DNA of 64,000 bases, taken from Chloroflexota bacterium (GTDB taxonomy: Bacteria > Chloroflexota > Anaerolineae > Aggregatilineales > Phototrophicaceae). Below, piece after piece: positions 54,181-62,084 of this stretch (the first letter of the stretch is position 1; the number at the start of each line of letters is the position of its first letter). The stretch covers positions 62,001-126,000 of the forward strand of contig JAPOVL010000019.1 in the NCBI GenBank assembly GCA_026708115.1. Reading direction: 5' to 3'. The notes under the pieces were generated by a model. That model saw only the letters and a program-made list of their open reading frames with translations, made no database searches and was not told the DNA's origin. The position numbers were made by a program, and so were the translations under genes.

Positions 54181-55596
54181 TCAATAGGTCCAGGAACGTG
54201 CCAGCGGGCGCTCCATTTGTAGCAGACGCTCCAGCAGGTGATGGCGGCAGCGGGTCAGCGCCGACTGATGGGCGGGCTCGTCGGCAACATCAGCATATTC
54301 GCCCGGATCACTTTCGATGTGCCAAAGGCGCTCTTTGCCGTCGCTGTGAATCAGATAGCGATAATCCCGATTCCGCAGGCACTTCCAGCCATCGCCCTCG
54401 GTCAATGCCGCTTGTTTGGTGACCTGCGCGCCGGCCATGACGACATCTCCCAGGCTGACGCCCTGTAGTGTCGGCGGCGTTTGAATGCCAGCCAGGCTCA
54501 ACAGCGTCGGCACGATATCCACTGCTTCGACGATGCCGTCTACCCGCTGCCCGGGCATGCCGCCGGGCGCGGATATGATCAAGGGTACGCGGCTGACCGC
54601 ATCGTCGGCCGGATAACCCTTGCCAAATTTGAAATGGTCGCCTAACCACTCTCCATGATCCGATGTGAAAATGACAATAGTATTGTCTCGCTGTCCGGTC
54701 CGGTCCAAGGCGTCGATTATTCTGCCAATGCAGTCGTCGACCTCGCTGATCATGGCGTAATAGCCTTGTTTGGCGCGGCGTAAATGCCCGTCCGAGAACT
54801 GCGCGCCGGGGTCAAGCGGTCGCCCCCGGTCGATTTCGGGCGGGAAATCAGGCAGCGACAGGCGCTCGGGATCGTACAGATCGAGGTATTTCTGCGGTAC
54901 CATCCAGGGCGCGTGCGGCGAATAGAAGCCAGCGATGCACAGAAACGGTTGACCTCCCTGCTGCCGAATGTATTCGACGGTCTGCTCGGCGACAAAAGCG
55001 CTATGCGGCAGGTCATCGTCAGCCGCAAATGGAATACCGCCATCAAAGTCAAAGCGTCCCTCGGGATCGCCACGGTGCGCGACTTTATCATAGATTCCCA
55101 TCGTCCTGTACCAAGTGCGAGTCGCCGGCGGGATGCCGGCGCTAATGCTATCCATCTGTTTCGGGGCGCGTTGCCGCACCCAGGCGCGATAGGCGTCTTC
55201 GTAGACGCCCGGTTCATCCGAGATTTCCATATGGTCAAAGCCATAGTCCGGATGAGGCAAACGGTGATCGCGGTTGGCGTGCGGCAGAAAATGCAACTTT
55301 CCGATATTGGCGTTGCGATATCCGTATGGTTTCAAAATGTGCGGCAGGGTCAGCAGGTCTTGCGGCACCGGAACACCCATGTGCGTGATACCGATGCTGG
55401 ATGGATAGCGACCGGACAACATGCTTATACGGCTGGGCATACAGACTGGGCTCTGCACGAAATGATGCGTGAAGGTCACGCCGGAAGCGGCAAGCGCGTC
55501 GAGATTCGGTGTCAGTATCTCGGAATTGCCATTGGCGCCCAAAGTGTCCCAGCGCTGCTGGTCCGTGTACAAAATGAGGATATTCGGTCGTCGCAT
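54181..55596 (-). CDS. Second cytoplasmic-type sulfatase
   Basis: 471 residues. Type I sulfatase: N-terminal RRPNILILYTDQQRWD, formylglycine motif C52-M-P-S-R in SPVCMPSRISMLSGRYPS, NIGKLHF, and TSDHGEWLGDHFKFGKG. There is no signal peptide, so it too would work inside the cell. It is convergent with the SDR gene (9-bp gap) and has a separate promoter region of about 200 bp shared with glgP. Confidence 0.93.
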   Translation of the reverse strand: MRRPNILILYTDQQRWDTLGANGNSEILTPNLDALAASGVTFTHHFVQSPVCMPSRISMLSGRYPSSIGITHMGVPVPQDLLTLPHILKPYGYRNANIGKLHFLPHANRDHRLPHPDYGFDHMEISDEPGVYEDAYRAWVRQRAPKQMDSISAGIPPATRTWYRTMGIYDKVAHRGDPEGRFDFDGGIPFAADDDLPHSAFVAEQTVEYIRQQGGQPFLCIAGFYSPHAPWMVPQKYLDLYDPERLSLPDFPPEIDRGRPLDPGAQFSDGHLRRAKQGYYAMISEVDDCIGRIIDALDRTGQRDNTIVIFTSDHGEWLGDHFKFGKGYPADDAVSRVPLIISAPGGMPGQRVDGIVEAVDIVPTLLSLAGIQTPPTLQGVSLGDVVMAGAQVTKQAALTEGDGWKCLRNRDYRYLIHSDGKERLWHIESDPGEYADVADEPAHQSALTRCRHHLLERLLQMERPLARSWTY

Positions 55597-55697
55597 ACGC
55601 TCGATTTTCGACTGACGTGAGCGACGCGATTTTATCGCGTATATGTTGGGAATGCGAAAGTCGTCCCATGAATCCTGTTAAGCATGTATTACAAATA

Positions 55698-55706
55698 TGA
55701 TATAAA
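55698..55706 (+). promoter_or_regulatory. Extended -10 before glgP
   Basis: TGATATAAA is an extended -10 (one mismatch), about 97 bases before the glgP ATG, in a 206-bp A/T-rich gap. Nearby CGCGATTTTATCGCG (55625-55639) is a 5-bp inverted repeat. No clear -35. Confidence 0.35.
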
Positions 55707-55802
55707 TAATATAGCGGCGACAATAGATCAATGGAAACGGGATGTCGTCGGCGCTGTGGATTCCCGCCCCACCTCATGAATATATAGAAAACAGGACAAA
55801 TC

Positions 55803-58277
55803 ATGGTGATCGCGAATTTCGATAACATTACACCGGTTGAAAACACGCAAGAGGCCTTCGCGCAGGCCTTTGCCGATAACCTCTATTACACAAGCGGACA
55901 AGCTATCTACACGGCCACGAGTCACGATCTGTATATGGCTCTGTCGCATACCGTGCGCGACTACATGATGTTCAATTGGCAGAAAAACGTTGACGCCTAC
56001 TTCCGTCAGAATCCCAAATTCGTATATTACCTGTCGGCGGAGTATCTCATTGGCCAGCAGTTGGAAAAGAATCTGCACTACACCGGCACCTTCGAGTTTG
56101 CCCGCGAAACCATGCGCCAGCACGACATCGATCTGGCGGACTTAAACCGACTGGATATTGAGCCGGGCTTGGGCAATGGCGGCTTGGGACGGTTGTCGGC
56201 TTGTTTCATGGATTCGCTGGCAACGCTGAATATACCGGCTGTCGGCTACGGCATTCGTTATGAGTATGGCATTTTCCGACAAAGCTTCCGCGACGGCTGG
56301 CAGGTCGAGAGCCCGGATGAATGGCTCTACTACGGCAACCCGTGGGAGTTCCCGCAGCCGGACGATATGGTTGAAGTCGGTTTCGGCGGTCATACCGAGA
56401 GCTATCACAACAGCGAAGGAAATTACTGTGTACGATGGATCCCGGCACAGACGATTATGGGGCAACCCTATCATACCCTGGTCCCCGGTTACCGGACGAA
56501 GACCGTAAATATGCTGCGGCTGTGGGGCGCCCGCGCCACGCGCGAATTCGATCTCCAGCTATTTGATGTGGGCGACTACACACGCGCCGTGGAACAGAAG
56601 ACCAGTTCTGAAAATGTGACAAAGGTACTCTACCCTAACGACAATACGCCGCAGGGCAAAGAACTAAGGCTCAAGCAGCAGTATTTCTTCGTTGCCTGTT
56701 CGCTGAACAACATCATCAAACGCTTTATGATCAAGAATGCGGAATGGGAGGAATTGCCAGCTGTGGCGGTTATCCATCTCAACGATTCGCATCCGGTGAT
56801 CGCCATCGCCGAATTAATGCGGCTGCTGATCGACCTCCACCACTTGCCCTGGGATCGCGCCTGGGACATCACAACGCGCACCTTTGCCGCCACACAACAT
56901 ACCCTCCTACCAGAGGCGCTCGAGAAATGGCCCGTATGGCTCTTGGAGCGTGTTTTGCCGCGTCATCTCGAGATCATCTTCGAGATTAACCATCGCTTCC
57001 TCGACGAGGTGCGCATGTCTTACCCCAACGACCTCGAGCGCGTGTCGCGCCTTTCCATCATCGAAGAGGGTCCCGAAAAGCAGGTGCGAATGGCAAACCT
57101 GGCTTGCGTCGGCAGCTATTCGATCAATGGCGTTGCCGAGCTGCAGTCTGAACTCTTGCGGACGAAGGTCTTCCCCGACTTCGCCGATATGATGCCGCAG
57201 AAATTCGGCAATAAGACTAACGGCGTCACGCCGCGGCGCTTTATCCAGTTGGCGAATCCCATTTTGGCGGATCTCATCACGGACAAGATCGGCACTGGCT
57301 GGCTGAGCGACCTGGAAGAACTGCGCGGACTGGAAGCCTTCGTTGACGATCCAGCCTTTCGGCAAGACTGGCGCGCTATGAAAACGGCCAACAAGGTGCA
57401 GTTGGCGGACTACATCGAAAGCGTCCTCGGCTTGAGCGTCAACACCGAGTCCATGTTTGACGTCATGGTCAAGCGCTTGCACGAGTACAAGAGGCAGTTG
57501 CTCAAGACCTTGCACATCGTCCATCTCTACCAAAGGTTAAAGACAGATAGCGCGACTGCGCTGGATCCCGTTACATTTGTATTTGGCGCCAAGGCGGCGC
57601 CCGGTTATTACATGGCAAAGTTGATCATCAAACTGATCAACTCGGTGGCGGAAGTCGTCAACCGCGATCCAGCTTCCGCTGACATCCTGCGCGTCGTCTT
57701 TGTCCCGAACTTCAACGTCACAGCGGGACAGCTTATCTATCCGGCGGCCGATATCTCCGAACAGATCTCGCTGGCGGGCAAAGAAGCTTCGGGCACGGGC
57801 AATATGAAGTTCGCGCTGAACGGCGCGTTAACCGTCGGAACGCTAGATGGGGCAAATATCGAGATACGGGATCGAGTCGGCGCGGAGAACTTTTTCCTCT
57901 TTGGGCTGACCACCGAAGAAGTTTACACCGCCAAAGAGGGTGGCTATCATCCCTGGCATTACTATGAAATAAACGACGACCTGCGCATGGCGATTGACTG
58001 GATCGCCAGCGGACAGTTTTCCGGCGGTGATACACAGCTATTTCGACCCATCGTCGATTCCCTGCTTCATCACGATGAATACATGCTTTGCGCCGATTTC
58101 GCCAGTTACCTGGAATGCCAGAAGGCGGCCTTGGACGCCTTTGCCGACCGCGAGCGCTGGACGACAATGTCAATATTGAACGCAGCGCGTTCCGGCTTCT
58201 TCTCTTCCGACCGAACAATTGCCGAGTACAATCGCGATATCTGGCGGGCGTCAACGCTTGAGCTGGACGATGACTAG
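55803..58277 (+). CDS. glgP: Glycogen/maltodextrin phosphorylase
   Basis: 824 residues, GT35. It releases glucose 1-phosphate from alpha-1,4-glucans. Signatures: the N-terminal [34 protein letters not shown], KMSxxN-like [13 protein letters not shown], the [11 protein letters not shown] segment, and the PLP Lys in [14 protein letters not shown] near residue 668. It is the usual bacterial length. AGGA lies seven bases before the ATG. No other glycogen genes are adjacent. Confidence 0.95.
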   Translation: MVIANFDNITPVENTQEAFAQAFADNLYYTSGQAIYTATSHDLYMALSHTVRDYMMFNWQKNVDAYFRQNPKFVYYLSAEYLIGQQLEKNLHYTGTFEFARETMRQHDIDLADLNRLDIEPGLGNGGLGRLSACFMDSLATLNIPAVGYGIRYEYGIFRQSFRDGWQVESPDEWLYYGNPWEFPQPDDMVEVGFGGHTESYHNSEGNYCVRWIPAQTIMGQPYHTLVPGYRTKTVNMLRLWGARATREFDLQLFDVGDYTRAVEQKTSSENVTKVLYPNDNTPQGKELRLKQQYFFVACSLNNIIKRFMIKNAEWEELPAVAVIHLNDSHPVIAIAELMRLLIDLHHLPWDRAWDITTRTFAATQHTLLPEALEKWPVWLLERVLPRHLEIIFEINHRFLDEVRMSYPNDLERVSRLSIIEEGPEKQVRMANLACVGSYSINGVAELQSELLRTKVFPDFADMMPQKFGNKTNGVTPRRFIQLANPILADLITDKIGTGWLSDLEELRGLEAFVDDPAFRQDWRAMKTANKVQLADYIESVLGLSVNTESMFDVMVKRLHEYKRQLLKTLHIVHLYQRLKTDSATALDPVTFVFGAKAAPGYYMAKLIIKLINSVAEVVNRDPASADILRVVFVPNFNVTAGQLIYPAADISEQISLAGKEASGTGNMKFALNGALTVGTLDGANIEIRDRVGAENFFLFGLTTEEVYTAKEGGYHPWHYYEINDDLRMAIDWIASGQFSGGDTQLFRPIVDSLLHHDEYMLCADFASYLECQKAALDAFADRERWTTMSILNAARSGFFSSDRTIAEYNRDIWRASTLELDDD

Positions 58278-58299
58278 TCCCGGAGCATTGGAAGGACCG

Positions 58300-59349
58300 C
58301 TAAATTGAAAATGGCTGCGATTGCAGGGCGATGCGTCGCCCCTGTGCGTTAGACGCGACAGCCGCGGACATGATCTCCGTCACATGGCGCGCCGCCCACA
58401 GATTCGATAATTCGGGCTGAGTTCCCGATTCGATGCACCGCTGCCATTCCACATGTTGGTTGGGCACGCCAGGCGCCGACAATGTCTCTACAATTGGCGC
58501 AGCCCACTCTCGGTCAGCCGAGCCAGGACGAATATACTGGACCGATTCACCGTCTTGTATCAGTTTTCCTGTTGTGCCATGTACACGCAAGTATGACGAC
58601 CTTGCCGGATCGCACCAACCGGTTTCTGCTGTGCCCAGGGCGCCGTTCTCGAAATCCAGGATGAGTGTGGCGGTGTCCTCCATGGCGGTTGCTTTGTCAA
58701 CGGTCGTCATGCGCGCTGTCACCCCAGCGACTTTTCCGAGCAGGGCAACCAAAGTCGCAATCGCGTAAACGCCCATGTCGATGAGGGCGCCTCCGCCCGC
58801 CGTATCCGCGTCGAAAAACCAGAAGTCGTCCTCGGCGCGCGGCTCTTCAAAGGTATCTGCCACTTCCGCATAGTAGATCTCCGGGCCGCCATGGCTGTGA
58901 CGCGCCAGCGCGCCCGATACCAGCCCTATCCTTCCAGCGGCGATTTGCCGTCGCATTTCATAGACGACTCCATCAAAGGATGGCCGACAATATACTATCT
59001 GCTCAGGCCGAGCCTCGCTGGCGGCAACGAGTTGATCGGCCTCTTCCATTGTTGTGCAGAGCGGCTTCTGCATGAACAGGTGCAACCCGCGCTCTAGGAC
59101 GGCCAGCCCAGCCCCGGCATGCAGCGGATGTGGCAATGCCACGATGACCGCGTCTATGTCCTCGTCATTGAGCAGATCGTTCCAATGGGTCGAATAGCGT
59201 GGAACCGCAAAGCGATCACATAGCAGTTGCAAGCGCCGTTCTGTGCGTCCGCAAATGTGCGTCACTTGCATGCCATCAATCGCGGCGATTTCCGGCAGAT
59301 GGCTTAGCGCGGCTATGCCCCCCGCACCCAGGATACCGACCCTAATCAT
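58300..59349 (-). CDS. Gfo/Idh/MocA-family oxidoreductase
   Basis: 349 residues. N-terminal Rossmann start VGILGAGGIAALSHLP, and MQKPLCTTMEEA in the place of the usual EKP motif: the Lys is kept but Glu is Gln. The C-terminal substrate domain has GALIDMGVYAI with the conserved Asp. It oxidises or reduces a sugar or cyclitol with NAD(P). The start overlaps the sugar isomerase gene by 8 bp, so the pair is coupled. Confidence 0.9.
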   Translation of the reverse strand: MIRVGILGAGGIAALSHLPEIAAIDGMQVTHICGRTERRLQLLCDRFAVPRYSTHWNDLLNDEDIDAVIVALPHPLHAGAGLAVLERGLHLFMQKPLCTTMEEADQLVAASEARPEQIVYCRPSFDGVVYEMRRQIAAGRIGLVSGALARHSHGGPEIYYAEVADTFEEPRAEDDFWFFDADTAGGGALIDMGVYAIATLVALLGKVAGVTARMTTVDKATAMEDTATLILDFENGALGTAETGWCDPARSSYLRVHGTTGKLIQDGESVQYIRPGSADREWAAPIVETLSAPGVPNQHVEWQRCIESGTQPELSNLWAARHVTEIMSAAVASNAQGRRIALQSQPFSI

Positions 59350-60175
59350 CGAGATAGCGCGTCAGGAACTGGTAACTGCGGCCGATGGAGCCGACCATGT
59401 CTTCGTTGCCCGTCTCGTCTTCAATCGCCAGGACGCCGTTATAACTGATCTCTCTAAGCGCCCCTATGTAACCATCCCAGGGCACGAGGCCCTCGCCGCA
59501 GGTCGCTTGCATCGTCTCGGGGTTCCAGTCTTTGGCATGCGTGTGGATGATCTTGTCGCCCAGGATATGAACGCCTTGAACAGTGCCCGCCTCCGAACCG
59601 AAGCGCAAGAGATTGCAGGGATCATAGTTCACACACAGCCAGGGATTGCCGATCTCGTCGATGAAGTCACTGAGCGCTTGTGGAGATTCTTGCCCGGTCT
59701 CGAGCGCAAAATAGACGCCGACCTGCGCGCCATGCTCCGCGATCTCGCCAACCGAGCGCAGCAGCGTTTGGTATGCAGGATCCGAACGGTCTTCCGGCAG
59801 CAGGCCGGCGTGCGTGGTAATGATGTTCCCCCCCAACTCCGCCGTGGTGTTCAGGGCTTCCTTGGTCTTGTCGATCCGCCATTGCAAACCTTCTTCTTCT
59901 TCCAAGCCGCCATAAGTCGTCGCACCCTGCAACTGCGCGCAAAAGGCGCTAAACGACAGGCCCAGCGACTCGGCGATCTTGACGATCTCGCGACGGTCCG
60001 CCGCGCTGCCCACTTCGGGGTCCAATATACAGGGACTGTATTCCACGTTGACGATCCAGGGTTGGACCGACGTACAGCCGACGCCGGCGGCGACCTCCAT
60101 CTGCCGCGCCAGCGCGCCAACATCGGGCGTCGCGCCCAAGGTCCATAAGGCGCATCCGATTGAAAAGCTGCTCAT
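59342..60175 (-). CDS. Sugar phosphate isomerase/epimerase
   Basis: 277 residues from the ATG at 60175, with AAAGG eight bases upstream; a GTG at 60184 has no site. TIM-barrel family with metal-type residues: NIITTHAGLLPED, YFALETGQE (Glu), CVNYDPCNLLRFG (Asp), IIHTHAKDWNPE (His/Asp) and the terminal LAIEDETG. Acts on a keto-sugar or cyclitol; with the Gfo/Idh gene it resembles IolE/IolG-type pairs. Confidence 0.88.
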   Translation of the reverse strand: MSSFSIGCALWTLGATPDVGALARQMEVAAGVGCTSVQPWIVNVEYSPCILDPEVGSAADRREIVKIAESLGLSFSAFCAQLQGATTYGGLEEEEGLQWRIDKTKEALNTTAELGGNIITTHAGLLPEDRSDPAYQTLLRSVGEIAEHGAQVGVYFALETGQESPQALSDFIDEIGNPWLCVNYDPCNLLRFGSEAGTVQGVHILGDKIIHTHAKDWNPETMQATCGEGLVPWDGYIGALREISYNGVLAIEDETGNEDMVGSIGRSYQFLTRYLDD

Positions 60176-60190
60176 GCCTCTCACCTTTTG

Positions 60191-60207
60191 CTCAATTGAG
60201 AATTCTC
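60191..60207. promoter_or_regulatory. Two overlapping 10-bp palindromes (operator-like)
   Basis: CTCAATTGAG (60191-60200) and GAGAATTCTC (60198-60207) are both perfect palindromes sharing three bases. They lie just after the predicted transcription start of the isomerase-dehydrogenase pair, where a repressor would block. Confidence 0.4.
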
Positions 60208-60214
60208 GTACCCT

Positions 60215-60243
60215 ATAATAGCAAAGCTCGCAAAGTCTGGCAT
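60215..60243 (-). promoter_or_regulatory. Candidate promoter of the isomerase/Gfo-Idh pair
   Basis: On the minus strand ATGCCA (four of six), 17 bases, TATTAT (five of six). Expected start near 60208, immediately before the palindromes at 60191-60207. Confidence 0.4.
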
Positions 60244-60263
60244 TGTTGCGCTACTTGAACAGC

Positions 60264-62084
60264 CTATGAACTCAACAAGTACCTTGTGAACCACGCGACT
60301 ATCGCGCTCACAGACCGTATTCGATTCCGCTCAATGCGGAATCCATGTCCCTCGTCCGGAAACAGAATGTACTCGACAGGTACATTTCGCATGCGCAATG
60401 CTTCTACCACTTGTTCCGCTTCGTAGACCGGTACGTTAGTATCGTTGGCGCCGTGCAAGACCAGTGTAGGCGCTGTCACGCGATCCAGCTTGTGGATCGG
60501 AGACAAAGCATACAGCAATTCACCTTCTGTATCCGGATCGCCATATTCGATCTTGGAGATGCTCGCCATCCAGCCTTCTGTCTGCTCGAAAAAAGTCTTG
60601 AAATTGACCAGGCCGTACAAATTCACGCCGGCGGCAAACAACTCGGGGAACTCCGCCAGGCCTGCCATGGTCATGTAACCGCCGTAAGAGCCGCCCATGA
60701 TGCCCAGCTTTCCCGCTTCTGCGATGCCGGCGCCTACTACGTGATGTACAGTTGACGCGATGTCTTGAATCGCGTCGAAGCGCAGCGCGCCGTTATCTAG
60801 ATTGACGAAACGTTTGCCGAATCCAGACGACCCGCGCACATTAGGCGCGAATACGGCGATTCCTTCCGATAGCAAGGCCTGATAGTCGTAGCGGAAGCGC
60901 GGCTGTTCCTGCCCTTCCGGACCGCCATGAAAGCTGAAGACAGTGGGGAAAGGCGCATCGACGCCAGGCGGCGCGTAAAACCAACCTGACAGCGGCAGCC
61001 CGTCATGCGCCGTATATCGCAGTAACTGTGCAGCGCCCAAGCGCTCAAGCTGAACGCCTATGCGAGGACTGCGCGTTACTTGTCGCAATGACAAGGTCCC
61101 GATGTCCAGCACCCAAATGTCCTGCGGCAGCCGTGAACCAGTGATGCACATCGCCAGTTGGGAGCCGTCAGCTGAAAAGCGCATGTCCTCGACGATCTCG
61201 CCCGGCAATTCAATATCGCTTAGCTTGTTCCCGTTCGGGAAGCTGATCAGTTCCAGTTCATGCCGCCCGGCGATATTCCAAACGATCGCCGCCGATTTGT
61301 CGCCCGGGCTGATCGCGAATTCAACCAGTTCAGCGTCGTCACGCGCTTGCAATATTCGCCATTGTTCGCCCTCATCGGCGGACAAGCGACAGAAGCACGC
61401 CAAGTCACGATCCCGGTTAGAGATCAGATATACGTGACGTTCGTCGGCGGAGAAGCGCGGGTTTTCGAAAATTGCGGGCGGATCATGTGGCGTCAGCATC
61501 CGTTCCTGATCCTGGGACAGGTCTACCAGATGAATATTGTTGTCGCCGCGATAGACGATGCGATTGAGAAGCGCGCGGTCGCCGGCGGCAGTCAGGTCTT
61601 CGACGATGCCCGTACCGGAATTGGCCGCCAGTTTTTCGGTCGCGCCGCTCTCGATACAAACGCGAAAAATATCCATCGAGTCGGTCTGATCCATATTCGA
61701 CGAGAAGAGAACATAGCGACCGTCTTTCGACCAGATATTAAGCCAGTTGTTGCTGGATCCGCCGCTCGTCAGCCGGCGGCGGTCGCCCCCGTCCGAGCGC
61801 ACGAGATCAATCTGCGCATTCATGCCGCCGCCAGGCGCCGATTCAACCGCCAACCAGTCTCCATTCGGTGACCACAACACAGTGTTGATTTGCTCGTCAA
61901 AGGCGGTTACGGCTTCGGGGAAACCACCGGACAGGGCGATACGCCATACCTGAGGACTGCCTGTCAAGTCACTGACAAAGGCCAATTCCCGCCCATCCGG
62001 CGAGAAACTCGGCGACCAGCACCTGCCCACCTTCGCCAGCAACCGGATAGATTCATCGACCGCCCATTTATCGTCGGCACTCAT
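60264..62084 (-). CDS. S9-family peptidase (acylaminoacyl-peptidase/prolyl oligopeptidase type)
   Basis: 606 residues. An N-terminal WD40/TolB-like propeller (FSPDGRELAFVSD and similar repeats, about 30-350), then the alpha/beta hydrolase with Ser in MGGSYGGYMT (near 460), Asp in LHGANDTNVP and His in DEGHGFR. It cleaves short peptides in the cytoplasm; no signal peptide. The start is fixed by ATGA overlap with the stop of the upstream gene and a GGGAG ribosome site. Confidence 0.93.
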   Translation of the reverse strand: MSADDKWAVDESIRLLAKVGRCWSPSFSPDGRELAFVSDLTGSPQVWRIALSGGFPEAVTAFDEQINTVLWSPNGDWLAVESAPGGGMNAQIDLVRSDGGDRRRLTSGGSSNNWLNIWSKDGRYVLFSSNMDQTDSMDIFRVCIESGATEKLAANSGTGIVEDLTAAGDRALLNRIVYRGDNNIHLVDLSQDQERMLTPHDPPAIFENPRFSADERHVYLISNRDRDLACFCRLSADEGEQWRILQARDDAELVEFAISPGDKSAAIVWNIAGRHELELISFPNGNKLSDIELPGEIVEDMRFSADGSQLAMCITGSRLPQDIWVLDIGTLSLRQVTRSPRIGVQLERLGAAQLLRYTAHDGLPLSGWFYAPPGVDAPFPTVFSFHGGPEGQEQPRFRYDYQALLSEGIAVFAPNVRGSSGFGKRFVNLDNGALRFDAIQDIASTVHHVVGAGIAEAGKLGIMGGSYGGYMTMAGLAEFPELFAAGVNLYGLVNFKTFFEQTEGWMASISKIEYGDPDTEGELLYALSPIHKLDRVTAPTLVLHGANDTNVPVYEAEQVVEALRMRNVPVEYILFPDEGHGFRIERNRIRSVSAIVAWFTRYLLSS

